A DNA stretch of 64,000 nucleotides, from positions 62,001-126,000 of the forward strand of contig NZ_FNEX01000022.1 of NCBI RefSeq assembly GCF_900100435.1. The letters are read 5' to 3'. Every line of letters starts with the position of its first letter. Within the stretch, counting starts at the first letter, position 1. Made by a program: the position numbers and the translations under genes. Shown here piece after piece: positions 37,330 through 44,967 of this stretch. The stretch comes from Pedobacter sp. ok626. GTDB lineage: Bacteria > Bacteroidota > Bacteroidia > Sphingobacteriales > Sphingobacteriaceae. Under the pieces are notes generated by a model, which was not told the DNA's origin, did no database searches, and saw only the letters and a list, made by a program, of their open reading frames with translations.

Positions 37330-37962
37330 TTATTTGATTTGTGAAAATATGTAAAACATTTCAGTAGCTATCTGCAAACTTCTCTCCTGATATTTTTCTA
37401 TTTGCTGTGGAGTATTGTCAAATGCTTTTGGGTCATCAAATGTTATTGGAATACGCTTTTCAGCTCCGGAAATAAATGGACATCCTCCATCAGCTTGTGA
37501 GCAGGTCAATATTGCCGCAAATGCACTTGAAGGGTTAAATTCATCATCATAAGTTTTTGAAAAGCCGATGACAGGATGTTCATTCTGGCTATATTTTATG
37601 GCGTATATCGGATTACTTCCTTCGGCAATAACCTGAATTTTAAATCCCGACTGTTTCAAAGTTTCAGCGACTAGAGGAAACAAAGCAGTGGCTTCTGTTC
37701 CGCCTGAATAACAAAAAACGTCTTTAACGCCATAATAAGCTGCAGCTGTTTGTGCCCACACTTGAGAAAGATGACTTCTTCGTGAATTGTGTGTACATAT
37801 CAAGTTAAGCCGTACTTCTTTTTGGGCGCTGTGTTTCTCTTGAATATAATCAATTAAGGGTTGCAATACCGCTTTGCGATCTGAGGTGATATTATCAAAC
37901 TTGAAAGTGCTAACTACACTTTCAAGTTCCTGAAAAAGGTTTGTTTTCGTTGTTATGTTCAT
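37330..37962 (-). CDS. arsC: Arsenate reductase, low-molecular-weight phosphatase-like
   Basis: I chose the ATG at 37962 (MNITTKTNLFQ, 210 aa). The longer frame starts with GTG and would overlap the preceding gene. The P-loop motif CTHNSRRS (CX5R) follows the LNLI beta strand, as in thioredoxin-coupled arsenate reductases of the LMW-PTPase fold. Further cysteines occur in CSQADGGCPF, and DDP follows in the family position. It reduces arsenate to arsenite for export by the ACR3 protein. Confidence 0.9.
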   Translation of the reverse strand: MNITTKTNLFQELESVVSTFKFDNITSDRKAVLQPLIDYIQEKHSAQKEVRLNLICTHNSRRSHLSQVWAQTAAAYYGVKDVFCYSGGTEATALFPLVAETLKQSGFKIQVIAEGSNPIYAIKYSQNEHPVIGFSKTYDDEFNPSSAFAAILTCSQADGGCPFISGAEKRIPITFDDPKAFDNTPQQIEKYQERSLQIATEMFYIFSQIK

Positions 37963-37973
37963 CGCTCTTAAAA

Positions 37974-38441
37974 TTAACAGCACCCGCCACCTGGAGTACA
38001 GGTTGAACCTGAAGTCAGATTTACCATTTCAATTTTTTGTTTTTCGGCAGGAATACCGCATTTGTCCATTGCAAGACAAGCGGTTTTCTTGGCTAGTAAA
38101 AGAAAGTTCTCCCCGTCAAATCCCAAGTCATACTTACCTATAGTTTCTGCCTGGTATTCTACTTCAATTTCTAAATCTTCCATTCCCAGAACTTTTTCTG
38201 AAAGCGAGATGATATGAAGTAATTTCCCGGCCTTTAAACGGTGTTCGTAATCATCCGCATCCCATAATTGGAAATTAGCCACTTTTTCATGGCGCACTGT
38301 TCCCCCGCAGTCGATAAAGTCCTTTGTAATAATTCCGACTTCGGTTACATGGAAATGTTCGGGTACTGAATTCCCATTTTCCAGTTTAAAATTTACTCCT
38401 TCAACCGTAGCAAGGATTTCTTTAATTTCTGATAGTTTCAT
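37974..38441 (-). CDS. DUF6428-like protein of the ars operon
   Basis: This 155-aa protein matches the small Bacteroidota ars-operon protein type (DUF6428-like): MKLSEIKEILATVEGVNFKL, a central HVTEVG segment, and LWDADDYEHRL. The C-terminus is a cysteine-rich tail, TCTPGGGCC, which could bind arsenite or another metal. It is encoded between arsR and arsC. The function has not been established to my knowledge; a role in arsenic handling is inferred from context and the Cys tail. Confidence 0.75.
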   Translation of the reverse strand: MKLSEIKEILATVEGVNFKLENGNSVPEHFHVTEVGIITKDFIDCGGTVRHEKVANFQLWDADDYEHRLKAGKLLHIISLSEKVLGMEDLEIEVEYQAETIGKYDLGFDGENFLLLAKKTACLAMDKCGIPAEKQKIEMVNLTSGSTCTPGGGCC

Positions 38442-38462
38442 AATTTATGTATCTATAGTATT

Positions 38463-38478
38463 ATTGCAATTTAACGAT
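38463..38478. promoter_or_regulatory. Predicted second ArsR operator
   Basis: ATTGCAATTTAACGAT lies in the gap between arsR and the DUF6428-like gene. It closely matches the palindrome at 38836-38851, including the TTGCAAT/ACGATTG half-sites. A second site here could give separate control of the downstream ars genes. Confidence 0.5.
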
Positions 38479-38497
38479 TGATATAAGCAAAAAAAGG

Positions 38498-38827
38498 TTA
38501 ACAACAAGATGTTTCACCTTTGTACTCGGCAAGAAACCCACCCAATTGTTTCTCCAACAATTTCCAGGTTTTTGGATTGATACAGTAGCAAATACTAACT
38601 CCCTCTATTGTTCCTTGTATAATCCCTGCATTCTTTAGCTCTTTTAAATGTTGCGAAATTGTAGCCTGGGCTAAACCGAGTTCCCCAACGAGATCACCGC
38701 AAATACAAGTATTTGAAATTAATATCCTTTGCAGGATAGCAATTCTTGCAGGATGAGCCATAGCCTTTAACAAGGTCGCAAGCTGGTTCTGCTCGTCTGT
38801 AAATATTTCTGTCTTTGTAAGTCCCAT
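38498..38827 (-). CDS. arsR: ArsR-family arsenic-responsive repressor
   Basis: I chose the ATG at 38827 (MGLTKTEIFTDEQNQ, 109 aa); an upstream in-frame TTG at 38842 lies inside the predicted operator. The winged helix-turn-helix contains AMAHPARIAILQRIL and LGLAQATISQHLKELKNAGI. The arsenite-sensing pair is CICGDL in the alpha-3 helix position, and a second possible metal-binding pair (CC) ends the protein. It represses the operon until arsenite binds. Confidence 0.93.
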   Translation of the reverse strand: MGLTKTEIFTDEQNQLATLLKAMAHPARIAILQRILISNTCICGDLVGELGLAQATISQHLKELKNAGIIQGTIEGVSICYCINPKTWKLLEKQLGGFLAEYKGETSCC

Positions 38828-38835
38828 AATTTTAT

Positions 38836-38851
38836 ATCGCAATATTACGAT
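38836..38851. promoter_or_regulatory. Predicted ArsR operator
   Basis: ATCGCAATATTACGAT is a 16-bp palindrome with a single mismatched pair, located 8 nt upstream of the arsR ATG, where an autoregulatory operator is expected. A near-copy lies at 38463-38478. Confidence 0.55.
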
Positions 38852-39245
38852 TGCCTGGTCAGATATCCAAAATTTTCATCGTAAAATGTTGATTTAATTA
38901 CAAATTACTGAAAGTCAACTCAATATTTTTTCCTGAATTTCCAGGACACCATGCAAATAATGCAAAGTGAAAAGTGTGTTCATATGCAGTATGGGCACTT
39001 ATCCATATCAACTTTCCATTATATTTTACTTTCCATAATTAAGCGAAAATGATTCCGATGCTAAAACTTGTCTTTTCATAACATTTAAGAATTTGTGTTC
39101 AGCAAAGTTGAAAACGACAACAACAAATATTAGGTACAAAAACAACTTACCCGATCAAAATTCAAATCATTCGATCTTTCTAAAAATTACCCGATCTCAA
39201 AACATTAAATCGGAAGAATATGTTATGGTATAAACCAATAGCCAG
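38852..39245. other. Divergent intergenic region between arsR and the zinc-finger gene
   Basis: This AT-rich stretch of about 390 bp has no credible gene. It must contain promoters for arsR (minus strand) and for the zinc-finger gene (plus strand). Short repeats of ACCCGATC (two copies) and TTCGATC occur at about 39150-39195, just upstream of the plus-strand gene; their meaning is unclear. Confidence 0.5.
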
Positions 39246-39665
39246 ATGAACACAAATCAATACCATCTAATCTCAGATAACTGTGCTTTTTGCAATAAGC
39301 CATTACACGGCCGCAGTGATCAAAGATTTTGCAACGATACCTGTCGGAACACCTATAACAGAAATATACGAAAGGCAGAAAGAGTCCCTCCTCATCAAAA
39401 CTCAAAGCAAATCTTCGAGATCCTCAAAAAGAATTATGAAATTCTTAAAAAGAATAGCCACCCGGGTGTAATAGTAGACCATAACAGACATCAACATTAT
39501 GCTATTGATGATTTTTATGCCACTGGGATAAATACTAAATTCATTACCAGTATCCATATAGATGAAGCCGGTGATAGCTGGAACTGCGTTTTCGACAGGG
39601 GATATTATATGGATTTTGAACAGGTAATAGTCAAGGATTTTCCTGAACAAACTGACATTTTTTGA
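39246..39665 (+). CDS. Small zinc-finger protein of unknown role
   Basis: This 139-aa protein has an N-terminal zinc-binding motif, CAFCNKPLHGRSDQRFCNDTC, of the form CxxC-x11-CxxxC. The motif GRSDQRFC resembles small zinc ribbons found in many Bacteroidota hypothetical proteins. The C-terminal half (FITSIHIDEAGDSWNCVFDR) looks like a small beta-rich domain. It lies alone on the plus strand between the ars and CBASS operons and ends with its own terminator. Function unknown. Confidence 0.75.
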   Translation: MNTNQYHLISDNCAFCNKPLHGRSDQRFCNDTCRNTYNRNIRKAERVPPHQNSKQIFEILKKNYEILKKNSHPGVIVDHNRHQHYAIDDFYATGINTKFITSIHIDEAGDSWNCVFDRGYYMDFEQVIVKDFPEQTDIF

Positions 39666-39760
39666 ATATCATAAGACTAGTGTTGAATTTCGTAATCTGT
39701 ATCTTGGCTTAGGCAAGCCCTATTCATTAATCCTCTACGAATATTCATTAAAGAAAGTGT

Positions 39761-39787
39761 AAAAGGAACTTTTTTAGAGTTCCTTTT
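39761..39787 (+). terminator. Terminator after the zinc-finger gene
   Basis: AAAAGGAACT (39761-39770) pairs perfectly with AGTTCCTTTT (39778-39787) around a 7-nt loop. The descending arm ends in TTTT. It lies about 100 nt after the plus-strand gene and 75 nt beyond the end of the convergent CBASS operon, so it could serve both. Confidence 0.6.
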
Positions 39788-39861
39788 CTTAAGCGCGGAT
39801 CCAGTGTCAAAGCAGGATGTATGTCACTGTATTATAAAACAATTCTAAACGTGTTAAATCC

Positions 39862-41541
39862 TTATTCCAAATCAACATTATGGTTCATCGTTGCTGGGGT
39901 AAGATGATCAGGAGACTCTTTTCCTTCCCAGACGTTACCATTAACTAAGTATAGTTCATAGTAGATGATCCATTCAATTAACCATGGAATCGTATTTTCG
40001 TAAACTTTAGTCTTTTCTGTCCATTTTGTCTCCTTAGCATACGAAAGACAAAGACTATGATCTGAGTACATGTGAATTTTGGACGAGGGCTTTATTAATG
40101 GTTCTAAAATTGTTGTCTTTGGCTCTTTACCAACCACATGTTCAATTTTAACTTTATAGGATATATTGCTTTCTTCAAGTTTAACATAGCCTTTACAAAT
40201 TAGAACCTTTCGATCAATAGTACATTTTAAAAAGTCATAGTTATCTTCTATAAGCTGCTTCTGATGCGTTAAATAAGCGTACTTGTAATCACCATGTCTT
40301 GGTATTTTCACTTTACTTCCAAAATGAAAACTATGCGCAGTATTCTTTACCGCGGTTTTAACAGATGTTATATTTCCTGAAGATGTGGTATATGCAGCTC
40401 CGCTTGAAATAAGGCCTGCTGCTGCCCTGAGTTTAGAAAATCGATCACGCTCTATATTGAAAACCTGGTTAACAGTAGTTTTACCGAATGAAAGTTCTAA
40501 CACTTCTGAGAGTTCTTCCTGTGTTCCTATAATTTTATCTGACCTTAATGATTCCACCATTCTACTATGCCATCTGCGAAACTCCTTTTCCAACCTAGAA
40601 TCTAATGCCCATTTATCTGCAAAGTTCTCATTTGGATTTACAGGATTCGAAATCCATTGTATACCATTGAAGGTTGTAATATATGCTGGCATTCGTTCTA
40701 AGATATCTAAAAGCACATCATAAAATGTACCTGTGCTGCTGTAAGACATTACATCCTTATAAGCTTTAGCAGCCAGCGTCGTGATGATAACTGAAATCGG
40801 CTTATGCTCATTATCGCCATACATAAGATCACGATGCCGCTTCATTAACTGTACTGCTTGCTGCAAAGGTGTTCTAACCTTAAAATCAGGCACCTGTTGA
40901 ACACTCATTCTAAGTTCAGCTGCAAGCTTCATTCTAATTGCATCTGCTTGGATTTTCATAACGTCCAGAAACCACAATGCATATCCTTCTGGATTACTAC
41001 GCGGAAGTTCTGAGGTTGTAAGATAATAATCCGGATGTTCATTATCGGTAATCAGTACAGCATGTTCCGCATACCTCAAGGGAACTCCAAGATCGATCAG
41101 CCACTTAAAATTATCAGCCGTTGCAGGCACAACATCAAAATGAAAACGAGATGATTCTGAATACTTTAGACGCCAACACCGCTTCTTTTCTTCTAACATT
41201 TCCTTATAAACTTTACTTGACTTAAAACAATCACCAATGAGTTGTTTCATCTTATACTGCGAAACTGGAAGTTGAATATCCAACCTGCAATTTGCATCCA
41301 TGTCAAATTCACATTCTTGATGAACTGGCCTTGTCACCGTTCCAATTCTCATAGATCCTTGAGGTACAATTTTAGGATTATATGCAAAAAGATTACATTC
41401 AGGATTAGAAAGAAATTTTCCAACTGCTGCATATTTACTGATTGCTTCTTCATATTGTGAATCTGTCAAATCTATTGATTTAGCAAGTTGCTCAAGTATA
41501 TTACCAAGGTATTTTCTTTCTTCAAAGGTCAAATTTATCAT
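39862..41541 (-). CDS. CBASS cyclic-oligonucleotide synthase (CD-NTase, cGAS/DncV-like)
   Basis: This 559-aa protein has a nucleotidyltransferase active site: Gly62-Ser63 in VPQGSMRIGTV, Asp80 and Asp82 in EFDMDANCRL, and a third acidic residue, Asp136, in FHFDVVPA. This is the Pol-beta-fold pattern of CD-NTases. The C-terminal 130 residues (HSFHFGSKVKIPRHGDYKYA then YLTHQ, FLKCTIDRKVLICKGYVKLE) resemble an AGS-C-type sensor domain. On phage infection such enzymes make cyclic oligonucleotides that switch on an effector. It lies 2 nt after the HNH-SAVED effector gene. The nucleotide product cannot be read from sequence. Confidence 0.9.
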   Translation of the reverse strand: MINLTFEERKYLGNILEQLAKSIDLTDSQYEEAISKYAAVGKFLSNPECNLFAYNPKIVPQGSMRIGTVTRPVHQECEFDMDANCRLDIQLPVSQYKMKQLIGDCFKSSKVYKEMLEEKKRCWRLKYSESSRFHFDVVPATADNFKWLIDLGVPLRYAEHAVLITDNEHPDYYLTTSELPRSNPEGYALWFLDVMKIQADAIRMKLAAELRMSVQQVPDFKVRTPLQQAVQLMKRHRDLMYGDNEHKPISVIITTLAAKAYKDVMSYSSTGTFYDVLLDILERMPAYITTFNGIQWISNPVNPNENFADKWALDSRLEKEFRRWHSRMVESLRSDKIIGTQEELSEVLELSFGKTTVNQVFNIERDRFSKLRAAAGLISSGAAYTTSSGNITSVKTAVKNTAHSFHFGSKVKIPRHGDYKYAYLTHQKQLIEDNYDFLKCTIDRKVLICKGYVKLEESNISYKVKIEHVVGKEPKTTILEPLIKPSSKIHMYSDHSLCLSYAKETKWTEKTKVYENTIPWLIEWIIYYELYLVNGNVWEGKESPDHLTPATMNHNVDLE

Positions 41542-41543
41542 GA

Positions 41544-42686
41544 TTATGAAATGATTAATGTTTTAATAAAGGAGTTATTTTTGTTATTCTGATCATATAA
41601 AACCAGTTCTTTATCGGCCTTGGGCATTCTGACCCTACCAAATTCTATAGCGGCAGAATTAGGAGCGATTGGAAAAACATGAATTTGTTTATGGTCTGGA
41701 TGAGCTACATTTATTTGATCAAATGCAGAGCGAAAAACTCGCTTTAACTGTTGCATGTGAACACGTGATTTCAGAAAATCTCTTCTTGGATCTGAGATTC
41801 TAACAGTCCAAATGCTGAGCTGTTCTTCCCCAAAAACTTTCTTTATCCGTTCATCATTCAGCTCAGCACTAAGTTCTAGTTTGAGTACAGGAAGACCAGT
41901 AAATGTTACTGGTGGAACAACCTGACATCTCAGATCACTACTATCTTCTTGCCATTTCCAGCTATCAGAAGGGTCTCTAAAGTATTGAAATATATCTGCA
42001 GGTTGTAACTCGGACACCAAAGATCCTAATTTAATCAATAGTGGTTGTGGAGCAATGGCAAACAGCGAAATATGCGCAGATGATCTATCGTTTAAAAAAG
42101 GCATAACGTTTTGGTTGTACCATCTTTCTAAAACAAGAGGTTCTGTCGACCAATAAATCTCTTCGTGATCATCAATGGGACTATTCTTAGTACCGCCCTG
42201 AATGAAATAACCTTTGAAAGGAAAATAAGCAGGGATAATGGTTTCAAATGCTTTACTCCTATTAAGAACTGGATAAAAACTACCAACCTTTCCCAGGTAA
42301 GAGACCACTAAACTTCTGTTTGCACATTCAATACCAGTCACTAGGTTAATCCTATGTTCATGATCCTCTTTCATTGTCATCAACAACTCTACAGAATGGT
42401 TTTTCCGGTCAGACTCATCGATTCTATTATGACACTCATCACAAAGTAACATGAGGTTATCATAACTAACTTCCAATTCCTTTGACTTTATTTCGTCCCC
42501 TCTAGGACCAGCTGGGCTAGCTGCTACAATATGGGAAATATAAGCCTTATTCATATCTTTATACATGAGATCATCTTTCCATAACGACACATTACAGCCA
42601 CTGTATTGACATCGTCCTGCGGATTGTACCCAGAGTTTTCTTGCGATCCCTGTGGGTATTTGTTTTCTAGTCCTTACTATTTTCAT
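41544..42686 (-). CDS. cap5: CBASS effector Cap5: HNH endonuclease fused to SAVED domain
   Basis: This 380-aa protein has an N-terminal HNH nuclease (about 20-95) with Cys26/Cys31, catalytic His52 in ISHIVAASPAGPRGD, Asn77 in YDNLMLLC, and Cys82/Cys85/His86 in CDECHNRID. The C-terminal region (about 150-380) fits a SAVED domain, the CARF-related sensor of cyclic nucleotides (SSAHISLFAIAPQPLLIKLG; IHVFPIAPNSAAIEFGR near the end). Cap5 proteins bind the CD-NTase product, assemble and degrade DNA, killing the infected cell. It sits 1 nt after the Cas2-like gene and 2 nt before the CD-NTase. Confidence 0.92.
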   Translation of the reverse strand: MKIVRTRKQIPTGIARKLWVQSAGRCQYSGCNVSLWKDDLMYKDMNKAYISHIVAASPAGPRGDEIKSKELEVSYDNLMLLCDECHNRIDESDRKNHSVELLMTMKEDHEHRINLVTGIECANRSLVVSYLGKVGSFYPVLNRSKAFETIIPAYFPFKGYFIQGGTKNSPIDDHEEIYWSTEPLVLERWYNQNVMPFLNDRSSAHISLFAIAPQPLLIKLGSLVSELQPADIFQYFRDPSDSWKWQEDSSDLRCQVVPPVTFTGLPVLKLELSAELNDERIKKVFGEEQLSIWTVRISDPRRDFLKSRVHMQQLKRVFRSAFDQINVAHPDHKQIHVFPIAPNSAAIEFGRVRMPKADKELVLYDQNNKNNSFIKTLIIS

Positions 42687-42687
42687 A

Positions 42688-42957
42688 TTATCCCAGATGC
42701 TTTTTAATCCACTCCCAATGCGTTTTTTCTAACCAGCCATAATAATTTGCTTTTACCTCGATTATCAACAAGTAATCGTTATCATCCATATGTTTCCATA
42801 TTCTATTATGTAATCCAATTGCCGACTCTGTTGTCGAAACCAGCCAGGTAGATTTTAATGGCTTGCAGAAAGCCGACGAGCGCTCTATCTCTGTTATTAC
42901 ACCATCGTAATTTTTATCTTTTTTGTTAAGATCATATGTTACTAAATAAACTGACAT
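42688..42957 (-). CDS. Cas2/SinR-like small protein leading the CBASS operon
   Basis: I chose the ATG at 42957 (MSVYLVTYDLNKKDKNYDGV, 89 aa). A clear purine-rich AGGAG sits upstream; the longer frame begins with TTG. The ferredoxin-like opening strand YLVTYDLNK, the central KPLKSTWLVSTT and the acidic YLLIIEVKANYYGWL match the Cas2-fold family often labelled SinR-like. No CRISPR array or Cas1 is nearby. The 1-nt gap to cap5 implies one operon. Whether it acts as a nuclease, a toxin or a structural partner in this CBASS is unknown. Confidence 0.7.
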   Translation of the reverse strand: MSVYLVTYDLNKKDKNYDGVITEIERSSAFCKPLKSTWLVSTTESAIGLHNRIWKHMDDNDYLLIIEVKANYYGWLEKTHWEWIKKHLG

Positions 42958-43326
42958 AAATTTTCTTTCTCCTTTTTTCAGCCCATACAAGGGTCTTTTA
43001 TATATAAACCAATAACTTCAGCTATAGGAAACACTTTCTCATTCAGTGGTATTACACATAATCTCTTTCAACATGCTCTCATCGTGTTCCCTATATTATA
43101 ATCAAGTTCTCAAATAGGACAGCTCCCCAATTTCCTTAAAAACTTGGAGATGGAGTTTTATCTGTTAAATATGTGATTACTGCTAAACAAGAGTTCATCT
43201 TCCTATCAAATTGTATATCCCTTGTTTTGTAATTCCAATATTATTTTGCAAACTTGCTTAACCATAATACTTTGAAGCGTGACAAAGTACTTTGTCACGC
43301 TTCAAAGTATAATCTAAAAGAAGCTC
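42958..43326. other. Divergent intergenic region between CBASS and the sigma-like gene
   Basis: This gene-free 369-bp region is AT-rich. It must hold the promoters of the minus-strand CBASS operon and the plus-strand sigma-like gene. Its outstanding feature is the perfect 44-bp palindrome at 43267-43310. I see no other credible coding or structured element in it. Confidence 0.6.
43267..43310. repeat. Perfect 44-bp palindrome upstream of the sigma-like gene
   Basis: Every base pairs with its partner from 43267 to 43310, with no spacer; the centre is AGT|ACT. The left half contains TTTGAAGCGTGACAAAGT and the right half its exact complement. It ends 16 nt before the TTG start of the gene at 43327. 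It could be an operator bound by a dimeric regulator, a cruciform or a recombination site. As RNA it would form a very stable hairpin, but no T-run follows on either strand. Confidence 0.75.
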
Positions 43327-43953
43327 TTGAAAACTATACAACTACGACAGGCATCGGATACAGACCTATTGGAATTCATTTGCAGTAATGATGCAAGTGA
43401 AGAAGCCTATGGTATTTTTGTAAACCGCTACATAAAAGATCTTGGAGATGAATGCGCAAAAATATGTGATAGACGTAAGCTGGATAAACACGTTGGCATG
43501 CAGATTGCACACGAGGTATTTGAGAAGATTAAGAAATACCGTTCGTTCGATAAGACTAAATTAAAAGGAAACATTGAACGTGAGTCGATTATGCGATTTA
43601 TGTTTACAATATCTCTCAACCTTTTTAGAGATTATCATAAAAAAGGCAAAGAAAACAATACAACATTTACCACATACTTTGATGACTTAGCGAGTACTGT
43701 CAAACTTGATGTTAAAGATAATAAGTTAAAGAAAGATTTCACTTTGCGCATATTGAAAAAATTAAATCCGAAAGAAGTTAAGGTATTATTAGCTGATATT
43801 GAATATAAACGGCATTATAGATACTTACCTGATGATGTGGTAGCCTCACTTTGCAAAGAATTAAATGTTAAGGAATCAGGAGTAAGAAAACTTCGTGAAC
43901 GTCTAACTGCTAAAATAAAAAAAGAAATAGATGCCATTAATAGAGAACAATAA
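43327..43953 (+). CDS. Sigma-70-like (ECF-type) regulatory protein
   Basis: This 208-aa protein has the layout of a small sigma factor. The region 2-like part has VNRYIKDLGDECAKICDRR, ...EVFEKIKKY and RFMFTISLNLFRDYHKK. The region 4-like part has LNPKEVKVLLADIEYKRHYRY and a helix-turn-helix (DVVASLCKELNVKESGVRKL). It starts with TTG, because an in-frame stop at 43315-43317 rules out anything earlier. It lacks a FecR partner and instead overlaps the next gene by 23 nt. It may control the neighbouring genes through the palindrome just upstream. Confidence 0.7.
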   Translation: MKTIQLRQASDTDLLEFICSNDASEEAYGIFVNRYIKDLGDECAKICDRRKLDKHVGMQIAHEVFEKIKKYRSFDKTKLKGNIERESIMRFMFTISLNLFRDYHKKGKENNTTFTTYFDDLASTVKLDVKDNKLKKDFTLRILKKLNPKEVKVLLADIEYKRHYRYLPDDVVASLCKELNVKESGVRKLRERLTAKIKKEIDAINREQ

Positions 43954-44653
43954 GGTCGAATTTTCAATGGATGATTTCGAGAAAGGGCTTATGTTACTAG
44001 GGCTTATCTCTCCGAAGTCAATTGAAGAAATTCAAGAGAAAGAAGAACTTGACGACTACGAAAGATCTTTGGTTAAGAATAAATCAACCACCTATTTTAA
44101 GCGTGCAGTTTTGGGCGCCGAAATAGTCACAAAGTTGAAGAATGAAAATACATTTGGAAGAATCAAATTTCAAAAGTTGGTCTTTTTGTGTGAGCATATT
44201 TCAAACATGGAGCTTTCCAGATATGTGAAACAAGCTGCAGGGCCATTCGACAACAAATTTATGCATTCGATTGACAAGGAGTTTAAAAAACAAAAGTGGT
44301 TCGATGTGAAGACTGTTAAGAGCGGAGATTATACAGTGAAAAGATACGTTCCAATGGAAAATGTTGAATCCTATAATAAATATTACAAGAATTACTTTTC
44401 AGCATATGATGAGCATATTCAATTTATCATTGAGCTGTTTAGACACAGAAAAACAGAGGAAACAGAGTTAGCGGCAACGGTTTTGGCTTGTGTTCTTGAG
44501 CTAAAAGAATCGGATAAAATTGACAGATCGAACCTAATGCAGGTTTTTTATAACTGGCATGACAAGAAAAAGAGGTTTACTGAACTTCAGATATTAACCT
44601 CCTTTAACTGGTTAAAAGAAAAAGGGCTATTACCAAATGACGTGAATCTTTAA
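43931..44653 (+). CDS. Unrecognised protein, possibly Panacea/DUF4065-related, paired with the sigma-like gene
   Basis: This 240-aa protein's central segment FGRIKFQKLVFLCEHIS then YVKQAAGPFDNKF resembles the K-QKL-Y/F-L-E and AGPF signatures of Panacea/DUF4065-type domains found in antitoxins and restriction-linked proteins. The C-terminal part (ILTSFNWLKEKGLLPNDV) is also seen in such proteins. An in-frame ATG at 43967 would remove the 23-nt overlap with the sigma-like gene. The tight pairing suggests a regulatory or toxin-antitoxin-like unit near CBASS, but no toxin is identified. Confidence 0.6.
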   Translation: MPLIENNKVEFSMDDFEKGLMLLGLISPKSIEEIQEKEELDDYERSLVKNKSTTYFKRAVLGAEIVTKLKNENTFGRIKFQKLVFLCEHISNMELSRYVKQAAGPFDNKFMHSIDKEFKKQKWFDVKTVKSGDYTVKRYVPMENVESYNKYYKNYFSAYDEHIQFIIELFRHRKTEETELAATVLACVLELKESDKIDRSNLMQVFYNWHDKKKRFTELQILTSFNWLKEKGLLPNDVNL

Positions 44654-44677
44654 AGTGTCCCCTTCTCTAGGTTTTTC

Positions 44678-44708
44678 AAAAGCCCGGTTCTGTTGAACCG
44701 GGCTTTTT
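44678..44708. terminator. Strong bidirectional intrinsic terminator
   Basis: GCCCGGTTC (44682-44690) pairs perfectly with GAACCGGGC (44695-44703) around TGTT. It is preceded by AAAA and followed by TTTTT. It stands between the end of the plus-strand gene at 44653 and the end of the convergent minus-strand gene at 44727, and marks the right edge of the AT-rich cargo block. Confidence 0.9.
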
Positions 44709-44726
44709 CCCAAAACAGATATAAAT

Positions 44727-44909
44727 CTATTTACTTTCCTTGTTTTTCAGTTCAGTTACTTCAGCGCGGCCTTCCTGGGCTGCAACTTTAATATCCTGAA
44801 ATGCTTTGCGCAAACGCGTACCCGCTGCCTTGTTTCCTTTAGTGTAAAATGCTGTAGCATCTGCTTCCGCAGCAGCTACCAATTCTTTTAATTTATCAAA
44901 TGCTGACAT
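44727..44909 (-). CDS. Small histone H1/Hc1-like protein
   Basis: This 60-aa protein is rich in Lys, Ala and Glu: FDKLKELVAAAEADATAFYT then KAAGTRLRKAFQDIKVAA. It matches the short histone H1-like (Hc1-type) nucleoid proteins common in Bacteroidota. It probably binds DNA non-specifically and may help package or silence the element. It is transcribed alone, with the terminator at 44678-44708 just downstream. Confidence 0.8.
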   Translation of the reverse strand: MSAFDKLKELVAAAEADATAFYTKGNKAAGTRLRKAFQDIKVAAQEGRAEVTELKNKESK

Positions 44910-44967
44910 AATGAATGTTTTTTATAATGTGAATATATTAATTATTTAACAAGCAGTGGTAATAAAA

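Noticed and set aside
39150..39195. Short CGATC-containing repeats as an operator array
   Set aside because: Only two good copies of ACCCGATC and one partial copy; too little to call a regulatory site.
42688..42957. CRISPR-Cas system suggested by the Cas2-like gene
   Set aside because: No repeat-spacer array, Cas1 or effector Cas gene is visible; the gene is in an operon with CBASS genes instead.
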